From positions 1 to 9,055 of the forward strand of contig JALVBA010000165.1 in the NCBI GenBank assembly GCA_027010905.1: a DNA stretch of 9,055 bases, given 5' to 3'. Origin of the DNA: Marinilabiliaceae bacterium. Lineage in GTDB: Bacteria > Bacteroidota > Bacteroidia > Bacteroidales > Marinilabiliaceae. The notes below the pieces were generated by a model. The model was not told the origin of the DNA and did not search any database. It worked only from the letters and a program-made list of their open reading frames with translations. Shown piece by piece: positions 1-7,023 of the stretch. A program made the position numbers and the translations under genes. Each line of letters begins with the position of its first letter. The first letter of the stretch is position 1.

Positions 1-126
1 ACCTTACATTGGTACCTAAAATATCTTATCAAATCATAGATTGTTTCTTTTTATTTTTCCTCTAACTAAATAAAAAATCAAAATGCGATTATGTGTTTTA
101 TTACAAGACAATTACATGTGTGTTAG
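1..126. other. AT-rich stretch, no gene seen
   Basis: All three plus-strand frames are broken by stop codons here, and no minus-strand frame shows a recognisable protein. The sequence is AT-rich, with a pyrimidine-rich run around 41-66. It lies downstream of the bat operon, yet I see no convincing GC-rich hairpin followed by a T-run on the minus strand, so the operon's terminator is either outside the window or not of the intrinsic type. It may be the decayed upstream part of the DUF3298 remnant that follows, but no frame shows residual similarity I can defend. Confidence 0.4.
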
Positions 127-363
127 CAGGATTCTTGCATAATTCAGGTTATAAAACTACAGGAGAATATTAGAAACGAGTTGACAGAGGCGTTGGATTT
201 TGATGAATTTATTGATGACGGCATAGCCAAATGGAGCGACTTTGTATCATTTGCTGTAACCGACTCAGATATTATTTTTTGGTTTTCGCCCTATCAGGTT
301 GCACCCTATGTCTATGGAGTACAAAAAGTAGAGATACCCAAAGATATTATATCCCCTCAATAG
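127..363 (+). pseudogene. C-terminal remnant of a DUF3298/RsiV-like protein
   Basis: The open frame begins right after an in-frame TAG at 124-126 and ends with TAG at 361-363. It contains no in-frame ATG; the only conventional start is a TTG at 181, which would give 60 residues. The residues from about 217 onward fit the end of the DUF3298 domain: a WSDF motif, then FWFSPYQVAPYVYGVQKVEIP, where full-length proteins have F-x-PYE(I/V)APY-x-x-G followed by a short IP-strand. Intact DUF3298 proteins are usually around 200-300 residues with a signal peptide or lipoprotein N-terminus, which is absent here. The frame ends 17 bp inside batE, tail to tail. I infer a gene remnant left by deletion or decay. 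Alternatives are a short expressed TTG-start protein or an upstream frameshift. The family assignment rests on motif memory. Confidence 0.55.
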
Positions 364-1099
364 TTGAAGCGTTGAGCCATCCTTTGTTTCCATCGCTTAG
401 CTCAATCTGACGCCACTCGCCAAGGGTATCAACAACCTTTACTTTCGTTCCTTCGTGAAGTAAGAATATCTCGGTGCCACTGGCATCGGGAGAACTTTTA
501 ACGGTTACTGACGGGGCAAAAATTATAGCGTATTGCCTGTTAACGAGTTTCTGTTTCTGCTTGTACGAAAAGGAGAAGCTCACGATAAACAGAAAGAGTG
601 AGAGTATTCCTACAAAGAAACTAATCTTTTTTAATGCTGCTGTTCTACTGAAATAGAAAAGGAATAGCATTAAAATTACTCCTGTAAAGAGAGCGATAGA
701 CAGATAGGCCCAGATATCCGAATCAGCCTTGTCTCGCAATGTACCAACCCATCTGCTCAGGAAAAAATCACCGACCTTCTCCAGCTTGTCTATTGTCTGA
801 CTTCTGGACAGTTCAAGGTTATATTCAATATCCTTATCCTGAGGAGCAAGGAGTTTGCCACGCTCATAATTAAGAATAGCCTGCGGTAATAGTCCGCTTT
901 TATAGTATGAGTTACCCAAATTGTAATATATCTGAGGATTTTCAACACCGGTTTTCAAAATCTCCTCATAAGCTTTTGAGGCATCTTCAAATTTGCCTGT
1001 TGTGTATAGCTCATTTGCTTTTTCCAATCGTTGGTCTTCCTGTGCCATCACAGGCAGAAGCATGTATAGTGCTAGAAGAATAGATATAGCCCTTCTCAT
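347..1099 (-). CDS. batE: BatE, TPR and SH3-like domain membrane protein
   Basis: This 250-residue protein is the last gene of the Bat operon. Residues 1-19 are a signal peptide ending VMA-Q. Residues 22-100 hold two to three TPR units, with the typical NPQIYYNLGNSYYKSG at 54-69. Two transmembrane helices follow at about 131-150 and 158-178. A C-terminal bacterial SH3-like domain covers 190-248, with the VTVKSSPDASG strand near 198-208 and EWRQIELSDGNKGWL at 228-242. The order TPR, two helices, SH3 is that expected of BatE. The TPR part should lie in the periplasm, where it could scaffold BatA/BatB/BatD. The SH3 domain may bind peptide or wall material, but that is a guess. The ATG at 1099 is 2 bp after the batD stop, so translation is probably coupled. 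Its 3' end overlaps the plus-strand DUF3298 remnant by 17 bp. Confidence 0.93.
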   Translation of the reverse strand: MRRAISILLALYMLLPVMAQEDQRLEKANELYTTGKFEDASKAYEEILKTGVENPQIYYNLGNSYYKSGLLPQAILNYERGKLLAPQDKDIEYNLELSRSQTIDKLEKVGDFFLSRWVGTLRDKADSDIWAYLSIALFTGVILMLFLFYFSRTAALKKISFFVGILSLFLFIVSFSFSYKQKQKLVNRQYAIIFAPSVTVKSSPDASGTEIFLLHEGTKVKVVDTLGEWRQIELSDGNKGWLNASTIEGI

Positions 1100-1101
1100 T
1101 A

Positions 1102-2913
1102 TTATCTCTTTATTTGGTTCTCTATTTTGCTAATTGTCTCTAATGTTGAATTGTACAACCTGTCCTTCTCGCCACTCTCTGACGATGGGGCGTATCGTGC
1201 AAATTCGCATGTGTCAAGTATCTCAATAAATGCATCAATCACCTCAATATTAACGGTTGATTTTTCGAGTATACTTCGGATGTTGTCTCTGTTGAGCTCG
1301 CTTGCAGGAATACTCAACTTATCGCTGATATATCCCCATAATGCACGTAACACCTCTTCGTAAAACTGCTCTTTTTTACCTGACTTAAGATACTGTGCAG
1401 ATAGTTTCAGTCTCTTACGTGCAACTGTATTTGCTTTCTTGGTCTTCAACAGCTGAACGTTTGAGCGCTCTTTCAGCTTCTTCCTGTTAATAAAGTAGAG
1501 AAGAATGAATATAAGCAGGGGAGTAATAAGCGATGCATAGTAGGTTAACGAGCCAAACAAAAATGTGCCGGCCGGTTTGAGCTTAGATACTCCGGTTTTT
1601 AGAAATCTGATATCTTTCCCCAGAAACTTAACACTCTCGCGTGTATTTGCCGAAACAACATTTGACAGCTGCTGTTGACCGTCTCCTTTTTCCACCTCTA
1701 TATTTATCGGACCGTACGATAAAGTCTTGTATTTTCCCACAGTAGGGCTGAAGAATGAGAACTTAACCGGAGGGATTGTATAGGTACCCGGATGACGAGG
1801 TATCACCAGATACTCAAATGTTTTAGTCCCTTTCATTCCGGCAACGGTGTTTTTAAACTTGTTTGATACTGTAGGGTCGAACTCATCAAAATCGGCCGGA
1901 AACTTTATTTTTGGAGCTGTAATAAGCTTATGGTTTCCTGTACCGCTAATAACAACTTTAAATGTGATACTCTCGTTTGTTTTAAGCTTAGTTTTTGAAG
2001 TTGTAACCTTCATCGACAAATCACCAACGCCACCGGTAAATCCTTCGGGAGGAATACCACTTTGAGGTTTGATGGTAAGTGTTATAGGCTTGGATTTCAC
2101 ACGCTGTTTTACCAATCGGTAATTCGACTCAAAGAAATTATCAAAAACACTTGTTGAACGACGGGCAACACGTTTCTTAACAGTAAACTCTATCTCTGTA
2201 GGTTCAATGGTAATCTTACCTGTTTTTTGAGGGAAAAGAAGTTTGCGCTCAAAAACACCCACATTGTAGGTCTTACCGTTTATATTCTTAACAGACCAGG
2301 CAATATTGCCGCTTTTCAGCTCCTGAATGAGAAACTCAGGTAGCTTAGGGTCTTTTTTGTCTGATATACCATCAAGATTAACCTGAGTGTAAATTTTTGT
2401 TGTCAGAACAATAGGTTCGCCTTTATAGGCACTTCTCTTCGAAACAGTGTTTGTGATAAAAAGCTCTTGCGAGGAGAGAGTACCCGAGGCCGCATTTGGA
2501 GTAGAGTTACGACTGCTCGGAGTACTGTTATTATCCTTTATAACCTGTATGGTTAATTTGTTCGACTCTATTCGTTTACCCTTAACACTTATTGTAGCGG
2601 GTGCAATGGTGAATGTTCCAATCTTTGACGATTTTAAGATGTAGGTGTAGGTATAGGTTGTTTCGCGGGTAACTTTTCCGTTTATGTTGGAGATGTTATA
2701 CGACCGTGAAATACTTGGACCCATCAGTATATTAAATGCTTCCATCTGAGGCAGGCGTATATCAGTTGCATCCTCATTAATGGTATAGGACAACTGGAAC
2801 TTATCGTTCAGAACTACGGCCTGCGGTGCTTTACCCCTGAATGCAGTTTGCTGTGCAAATGCAATTAAAGGTAAGAGAAACAATAATACTATCGAAGTGA
2901 GCTTACGTCTCAT
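1102..2913 (-). CDS. batD: BatD, oxygen-tolerance family membrane protein
   Basis: A 603-residue BatD-family protein. Residues 1-20 are a signal peptide (cleavage after AFA, before QQ). The large periplasmic part, about 21-445, is beta-rich and contains three recurring units at about 80-124, 213-281 and 362-407. Each has an aromatic strand, a short basic turn, then G-x-(F/I/Y)-TI-x-P and a final I-x-V strand, as in KIGTFTIAPATI, KTGKITIEPTEI and HPGTYTIPPVKF. A transmembrane helix lies at about 452-475, followed by a basic stretch (RKKLKER) and a cytoplasmic helical tail to 603 containing LWGYISDKL and CEFARYAP. The length is normal for the family. BatD probably supports assembly of the BatA/BatB VWA complex; no enzymatic motif is visible. 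The start ATG at 2913 follows a repeat-rich 95-bp gap after batC, and batE follows 2 bp downstream. Confidence 0.94.
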   Translation of the reverse strand: MRRKLTSIVLLFLLPLIAFAQQTAFRGKAPQAVVLNDKFQLSYTINEDATDIRLPQMEAFNILMGPSISRSYNISNINGKVTRETTYTYTYILKSSKIGTFTIAPATISVKGKRIESNKLTIQVIKDNNSTPSSRNSTPNAASGTLSSQELFITNTVSKRSAYKGEPIVLTTKIYTQVNLDGISDKKDPKLPEFLIQELKSGNIAWSVKNINGKTYNVGVFERKLLFPQKTGKITIEPTEIEFTVKKRVARRSTSVFDNFFESNYRLVKQRVKSKPITLTIKPQSGIPPEGFTGGVGDLSMKVTTSKTKLKTNESITFKVVISGTGNHKLITAPKIKFPADFDEFDPTVSNKFKNTVAGMKGTKTFEYLVIPRHPGTYTIPPVKFSFFSPTVGKYKTLSYGPINIEVEKGDGQQQLSNVVSANTRESVKFLGKDIRFLKTGVSKLKPAGTFLFGSLTYYASLITPLLIFILLYFINRKKLKERSNVQLLKTKKANTVARKRLKLSAQYLKSGKKEQFYEEVLRALWGYISDKLSIPASELNRDNIRSILEKSTVNIEVIDAFIEILDTCEFARYAPSSESGEKDRLYNSTLETISKIENQIKR

Positions 2914-2923
2914 ATTTTTATGG

Positions 2924-2951
2924 TTATCTGTTTATTCGTTTATCTGTTTAT
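2924..2951. repeat. 12-bp direct repeat in batC-batD gap
   Basis: TTATCTGTTTAT occurs exactly at 2924-2935 and again at 2940-2951, a spacing of 16 bp. It lies in the non-coding gap between the batC stop and the batD start, immediately upstream of the batD start in transcription. Function unknown; it may be simple slippage-derived sequence in the batD leader. Confidence 0.75.
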
Positions 2952-2965
2952 AATACCGCATCTTA

Positions 2966-3001
2966 GTTAACTGCCTACTGATTACTGTTAACTGCTTACT
3001 G
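2966..3001. repeat. 15-bp imperfect direct repeat in batC-batD gap
   Basis: GTTAACTGCCTACTG at 2966-2980 recurs as GTTAACTGCTTACTG at 2987-3001, 14 of 15 bases identical, with a partial ATTACTG unit between them. The copy spacing is 21 bp, two helical turns. The GTTAAC cores are palindromic. It could be a protein-binding direct repeat or drifted microsatellite sequence; nothing in the window decides between them. Confidence 0.75.
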
Positions 3002-3008
3002 AAAAAAG

Positions 3009-3740
3009 CTACCAGTTCTTACCTGACTTTGTCTTCTTGGCTGCTTTAGCTTTTCTTAATTTCTTCTGCAGCTCATTCTCATCCTGTTGTATAGCGTTCA
3101 GCAATCTTTGTGCATCCTTTTGCGACATCTGTTGCTGTTGTTGCTGTTGTTGTTGCTGTTTTTTCTTTTGTTGATCCTGTTTCTGCTGATCTTGATTTTG
3201 CTTATCCTGATTCTGTTTTTGTTGATCTTTGTTTTGATCCTGATTCTTTTGATCTTTCTTATCTTTGTTCTTATCTTTCTTATCTTTGTTCTTATCTTTA
3301 TTCTTATTCTTCTGTTGCTGCAGCATCTTCATGGCGGCTATCAGATTGTAACGAGTCTCATTATCGTCAGGGTTCAGCTTTAGCGACTGCTTGTATGAAT
3401 TGATACTCTTCTCATACTTTTTTAGTGCAAACTGGCTGTTACCTAAATTGTGATATACCTTGGCGAGATGCTCATTATCTTTATTTGTTTCAGCAAGCAC
3501 TTCAAACTGTTCAGCTGCTTTGTCGTACTTCTCTTGCTTAAAAAGAGCATCACCAATATTAAACTGCGCTTCAAAAGAGTCCTTATTCTTCTCCAAAGCC
3601 TTACGATAATCAATTTCGGCGTTAAGATAGTCTTTATCTTCATATACAGAGTTTCCCTGTCTGATAAACTTCCGCTCTTTTTGAGCATTAATACTCAAAG
3701 CAACAACTAATAGTGTAAAAAGGGATATAAATCGTTTCAT
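3009..3740 (-). CDS. batC: BatC, exported TPR protein with Lys/Gln-rich linker
   Basis: A 243-residue protein. Residues 1-19 form a signal peptide (SINA-Q). About three TPR units cover 22-128, with the hallmark AKVYHNLGNSQFALKKYEKS at 93-112 and a KLNPDDNETRYNL capping segment at 121-133. Residues 141-205 are almost only K, N, D and Q, with ten consecutive glutamines at 195-204. A short amphipathic helix, MSQKDAQRLLNAIQQDE, lies at 205-221, and the very basic tail ends SGKNW. This helix plus lysine-rich tail recurs in BatC proteins. The protein should be periplasmic and probably serves as a TPR scaffold for the BatA/BatB membrane complex. The ATG at 3740 is 6 bp after batB. The linker is built partly from an exact 21-bp tandem duplication, so its length may vary among strains. 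Confidence 0.93.
   Translation of the reverse strand: MKRFISLFTLLVVALSINAQKERKFIRQGNSVYEDKDYLNAEIDYRKALEKNKDSFEAQFNIGDALFKQEKYDKAAEQFEVLAETNKDNEHLAKVYHNLGNSQFALKKYEKSINSYKQSLKLNPDDNETRYNLIAAMKMLQQQKNKNKDKNKDKKDKNKDKKDQKNQDQNKDQQKQNQDKQNQDQQKQDQQKKKQQQQQQQQQQMSQKDAQRLLNAIQQDENELQKKLRKAKAAKKTKSGKNW
3252..3299. repeat. 21-bp tandem repeat inside batC
   Basis: The plus strand shows ATCTTTCTTATCTTTGTTCTT exactly twice in a row, at 3252-3272 and 3273-3293, followed by a partial third copy (ATCTTT). The period is a multiple of three, so gain or loss of a copy keeps the reading frame and adds or removes a KDKNKDK-type heptad in the BatC linker. Neighbouring sequence on both sides (3126-3320) is a looser extension of the same kind of repeat. 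Confidence 0.9.
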
Positions 3741-3746
3741 GATATT

Positions 3747-4802
3747 CTATTTTTTTTCCTCTATTGTTTTGGTTACAAACAAATCAATATCTTTTAAATA
3801 TCTGTTTTTTCGATCTAGTAAAAAGAGATCGATAAACAGTAGTAGAAGTACCAATCCTGCAAAGTATTGAAACTGCTCATCATACTCAGTATAAACCTTT
3901 GCGTCAATCTCCTTCTTCTCTAACTGCGATAGTTCATCCAGAAGGTTGTTAATTCCTTTACGAATGTTGTTAGCCGGTATATATGCCCCTTTACCTGCAA
4001 TGGCAACCTCCTGAAGTGTCTTCTCATCAAGTTTAGAAATAATCACATTACCGCTGCGATCTTTCATAAACTGATTTTGGGATCTTCCTTTTATATGAAT
4101 AGGTGCACCTTTTGCAAAACCCATTCCTACAGTGTAAACTTTTATCCCTTTCTCAGCTGCCTTACGGGCAGCAGCAATAGGATCATCTTCATGGTTCTCA
4201 CCATCAGTAATAACTATTATGGCACGGTTAATATCCTCCTGCTTACTAAACGAATTAATAGCAAGGTTTATTGCTGCTCCAATGGCAGTACCTTGAGTTG
4301 GAACAATATCAGTGTCGATGGAGGATAGAAACATCTTTGCCGAGGGGTAGTCGGTTGTTATTGGCAACTGGGTATAAGCCTCACCTGCAAATACGATAAA
4401 CCCGATACGGTCGTTCGAAAGTTTATCAACTAGACGGGAAATGGCTCTCTTTGCACTTTCAAGCCTGCTTGGCTCAATATCGGTAGCATTCATACTGTTT
4501 GAAACATCAAGAGCTATTATAAGTTCAATTCCTTTACGTTTAATTGTTTCGAGCTTAGTGCCAAATTGTGGGCCGGCCATGGTAATTATAAGTACAAGCA
4601 GAGCCAGAAGCAGTATGTAAAATTTGACTGTTGGCCTAATAAAAGAGGCATCCGGCATTAATGACGAGATAACCTCCATATTTCCAAATCTATCCAATGC
4701 CTTTTTTCGGCTCTTAGCAATGAACAGATATACAAAAGCAAGCACTGGAATCAGTACCAAAGCGTATAAATAATTTGGATTTGCAAACCTGAATATCTCC
4801 AT
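3747..4802 (-). CDS. batB: BatB, membrane-anchored VWA-domain protein
   Basis: A 351-residue protein from the ATG at 4802. The frame opens 17 codons further up, but that extension (KIKTSVTQLKKNRK) is basic and unlike the family, whereas MEIFRFANPNYLYAL matches the usual F-x-x-P-x-x-L-x-A-L BatA/BatB N-terminus. Transmembrane segments lie at about 10-28 and 59-77, then a VWA domain at 91-290, and a third helix at about 311-329. The metal-ion-dependent adhesion site (MIDAS) is complete: D99-x-S101-x-S103, T172 in GTAIG, and D200 in VITDGEN. The VWA domain should face the periplasm between the second and third helices. BatB is a paralogue of BatA, likely partnering with it, and with MoxR as regulator. 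batC follows 6 bp downstream; a 79-bp gap with heptad repeats separates it from batA. Confidence 0.94.
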   Translation of the reverse strand: MEIFRFANPNYLYALVLIPVLAFVYLFIAKSRKKALDRFGNMEVISSLMPDASFIRPTVKFYILLLALLVLIITMAGPQFGTKLETIKRKGIELIIALDVSNSMNATDIEPSRLESAKRAISRLVDKLSNDRIGFIVFAGEAYTQLPITTDYPSAKMFLSSIDTDIVPTQGTAIGAAINLAINSFSKQEDINRAIIVITDGENHEDDPIAAARKAAEKGIKVYTVGMGFAKGAPIHIKGRSQNQFMKDRSGNVIISKLDEKTLQEVAIAGKGAYIPANNIRKGINNLLDELSQLEKKEIDAKVYTEYDEQFQYFAGLVLLLLFIDLFLLDRKNRYLKDIDLFVTKTIEEKK

Positions 4803-4844
4803 TTTTCTATTTTTTTTTAGTTGTGTTACAGATGTTTTAATTTT

Positions 4845-4879
4845 CCACATCAAACATCATATATCTAACATCTAACATC
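4845..4879. repeat. 7-bp tandem repeat in batA-batB gap
   Basis: Five head-to-tail heptads read on the minus strand as GATGTTA, GATGTTA, GATATAT, GATGTTT, GATGTGG. The two nearest batA are identical and the rest have drifted. The tract begins 2 bp after the batA stop codon and lies in the leader of batB. No hairpin is formed. Such degenerate short tandem tracts look like slippage products rather than a binding-site array, though the regular 7-bp phase is clear. Confidence 0.8.
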
Positions 4880-4881
4880 CT

Positions 4882-5874
4882 CTACGGTAAACTCTTTAAT
4901 ATTGTATTTTTCAACGCTATCTCTGCGAGAAGAAGAAGAGCTGCAATAATAACAAGTATCAGATACTCTTCATGTCTTTTAGTGTACTCTTTCACCTCAA
5001 TTTTTGTCTTCTCCAGCTTATCAATCTCTTTATAAATATCTTTCAGCTTGTTTTTATCTGTTGCTCTGAAATACTGACCGTCGGTAGTGTTTGCTATATT
5101 TTGCAGCAGCTCTTCGTCAATCTTTACCTCCATCTGCTGATACTGCTTTCCAAAGACTGTCTGTACCGGATATGGAGCCATTCCCACAGTTCCAACACCA
5201 ATAGTGTAGACTCTTACTCCGAAAGTTTTAGCAATCTCAGCAGCTGTCATTGGTGCAATCTCACCACGGTTATTTACTCCATCAGTAAGAAGTATTATAA
5301 CCTTACTTTTTGCTTTACTATCCTTAATACGGGCGACAGCAGTAGCCAACCCCATTCCTATGGCAGTTCCGTCTTCAAGCATATTAACTTTGATATCCTT
5401 AAAAAGGTTAATTAGCACGTTGTGGTCTGTTGTAAGTGGACATTGAGTGAAACTCTCGGCTGCAAATATCACAAGCCCTATTTTGTCGTTAGTCCTGCCC
5501 GATACAAATTGAATAGCCACATCTTTGGCCGCTTCCAGTCTGTTTGGTTTGAAATCCTCAGCCAGCATACTGGAAGATATATCGAGAGTCATAACTATGT
5601 CAATTCCCTCGGTGGTTACATTTCTAATGCTATTTGTTGATTGTGGTCGTGCAAGTACAATAATAAGTATAGCAATGGTTAACATACGCAGTGCATATAT
5701 CAGATGCCTAAGGTATATCTTCCACGATACCGGAGCCTTGCTGAAACCTCTAAGTGAAGATATCTGCAACGATGCCTGCATCTCCTTCTGCTTCCATATA
5801 TACCAACCAATAAAGAGAGGCAGGATAACCAAAAGGTATAAAAAATGCGGGTGCAAGAATGTTATATGATTCAT
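4882..5874 (-). CDS. batA: BatA, membrane-anchored VWA-domain protein
   Basis: A 330-residue protein with the BatA layout. The N-terminal FLHPHFLYLLVILPLFIGWYI gives a helix at about 6-26, a second helix lies at about 58-75, the VWA domain spans 90-285, and a C-terminal helix lies at about 303-321. The MIDAS metal site is intact: D98-x-S100-x-S102, T170 in DGTAIG, D198 in LLTDGVNN. TQCPLTTD at 143-150 is the conserved segment shared with BatB. The domain is expected to face the periplasm and to bind a divalent cation and a protein ligand, probably BatB, BatD or a TPR partner. The start ATG at 5874 is followed directly by the family-typical N-terminus. A 69-bp gap separates it from the upstream BatD-like gene. 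Calling it BatA rather than BatB rests on gene order. Confidence 0.94.
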   Translation of the reverse strand: MNHITFLHPHFLYLLVILPLFIGWYIWKQKEMQASLQISSLRGFSKAPVSWKIYLRHLIYALRMLTIAILIIVLARPQSTNSIRNVTTEGIDIVMTLDISSSMLAEDFKPNRLEAAKDVAIQFVSGRTNDKIGLVIFAAESFTQCPLTTDHNVLINLFKDIKVNMLEDGTAIGMGLATAVARIKDSKAKSKVIILLTDGVNNRGEIAPMTAAEIAKTFGVRVYTIGVGTVGMAPYPVQTVFGKQYQQMEVKIDEELLQNIANTTDGQYFRATDKNKLKDIYKEIDKLEKTKIEVKEYTKRHEEYLILVIIAALLLLAEIALKNTILKSLP

Positions 5875-5943
5875 CTTTATAATAAGTTTATATCGTTAAA
5901 TTCAAATTGTTGAGAGTTACAAATCTAAAATCCACCCTCCCAA
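5875..5943 (-). promoter_or_regulatory. Possible weak internal promoter before batA
   Basis: On the minus strand the motif TAGATTTG (5927 down to 5920) matches the Bacteroidetes -7 element TAnnTTTG. It is about 46 bp upstream of the batA start, which would leave a short AT-rich leader. No good TTTG -33 element sits at the expected 19-21 bp upstream, so the case is weak. It may be a chance match in AT-rich sequence. Confidence 0.2.
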
Positions 5944-7023
5944 TTAATCTACACTGCCCTCCGGCTTGTCTGTTGATTCAGCAGATTGCTCACTCTCTAT
6001 TGCCGCCTGTTGACTCTCCTCAATCTTCTCCTTCTCCTCTTTAAGGCTCTTGATTGCCTCCTCTTTTGTTTGGTTTACAAAGAAAAGGGCATTTGTCATA
6101 CTCAACTCGTTTTCATCGGGCAGAGGTTTTAGTTTGGCAAACTTAACAAAATCACCAAGCTCAAGTATCTGTTTTAGTTTCTCATAAGCGTGCTCATCGG
6201 GTAGCTCAACACTCTTCAGTGCATCTAATGTTTCCTCGGTTGTTTGCTCTAAAGAGTTAATAAAAAATCTATTTTCAATATATTGCCTTAATGTGTCTGT
6301 TATCTCAGAGTGATACTTCTTAACTTTATCCTTCTGCCACAACTTCTCAGCTTTTATCCTGTTAAGGTCTCTAAGAGCAGTAATGTGTGGCGGCTCTTTT
6401 GGTTTGGATTTTTTGATTATCGACCCACCGGCTTTTCTGTTGCGATACCTTATTATTAGGTAAATTATAGCACCAATAACAGCCAATCCCAGCAGAATCC
6501 ATTTCAGATAGGGGAGAAGCTCGGCCAAACTAAAGGGTGAATTGATAGGTGTCTTTATATCTAAAATACCTTTTTTTGGATCGACATTCTCAAACGGATT
6601 GATTACCGTTATCGCCATAGGCTTCGTTTCAAATATTTTACGAACTTGATCTTCGGCAAGTTCAAATTTCATCGGCGGAATATATTGCAAACCGCTATCG
6701 AAACTGGTTATCCGGTACTGCTGTGTTAATGTTAACCGGTTGTTATCCAAAAATGTAGTATCCACAGGAGTAACTGAAACCACCTCTATGGCTTTTGTTA
6801 ATGTATCAGTATAAACCGGAAAGACGATATTCACATCTTTTGGCTGACTTAACTCAATAGACAGATTCATCTGACCTCCAATAAATAGGAGTGTTGAATC
6901 GAGTTTCGCAATTACCGAAACAGTTTGAGCCTTAACAATTCCGCCGGGTATTAGCATTGCCCCCGACAGGAGTAATAAAAGTATAAGTGTTTTTATATTA
7001 TATCGTTTTCGGATATTTTGCAT
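5944..7023 (-). CDS. BatD-like membrane protein of the Bat operon
   Basis: A 359-residue protein of the type usually left as hypothetical in moxR-DUF58-batA operons; it may match the DUF4381 family. Residues 1-33 are a signal peptide (KAQ). A periplasmic beta region covers 34-165, one transmembrane helix about 172-191, then a basic stop-transfer RYRNRK. The cytoplasmic part contains LWQKDKVKKYHSEITDTLRQ at 228-247 and a helical region to about 317. The tail at 318-359 is Glu/Gln/Ser-rich, probably coiled coil then disordered. The architecture and several local motifs mirror BatD: one beta unit (SFDSGLQYIPPMKF, 107-120) and a helical tail (LRQYIENRF, then LELGDFVKFAKLKP at 287-300). Its ATG at 7023 overlaps the DUF58 TGA by one base (TGATG), so the two are translationally coupled. 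Its role is probably as a membrane partner of the complex. Confidence 0.85.
   Translation of the reverse strand: MQNIRKRYNIKTLILLLLLSGAMLIPGGIVKAQTVSVIAKLDSTLLFIGGQMNLSIELSQPKDVNIVFPVYTDTLTKAIEVVSVTPVDTTFLDNNRLTLTQQYRITSFDSGLQYIPPMKFELAEDQVRKIFETKPMAITVINPFENVDPKKGILDIKTPINSPFSLAELLPYLKWILLGLAVIGAIIYLIIRYRNRKAGGSIIKKSKPKEPPHITALRDLNRIKAEKLWQKDKVKKYHSEITDTLRQYIENRFFINSLEQTTEETLDALKSVELPDEHAYEKLKQILELGDFVKFAKLKPLPDENELSMTNALFFVNQTKEEAIKSLKEEKEKIEESQQAAIESEQSAESTDKPEGSVD

Noticed and set aside
3087..3403. Two plus-strand open frames of about 97 residues rich in leucine or in valine, serine and aspartate
   Set aside because: They are the antisense of the BatC Lys/Gln repeat region; the odd composition comes from that repeat, and batC on the other strand has clear domains and signal peptide.
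4803..4853. 17-residue N-terminal extension of BatB
   Set aside because: It reads through A-rich leader and heptad repeat sequence and does not fit the BatA/BatB N-terminus, which begins at the ATG at 4802.
4972..5415. Plus-strand open frame of 147 residues
   Set aside because: It lies wholly within batA in antisense, shows no domain pattern, and is rich in Ser, Leu and Asn as expected of a shadow frame.
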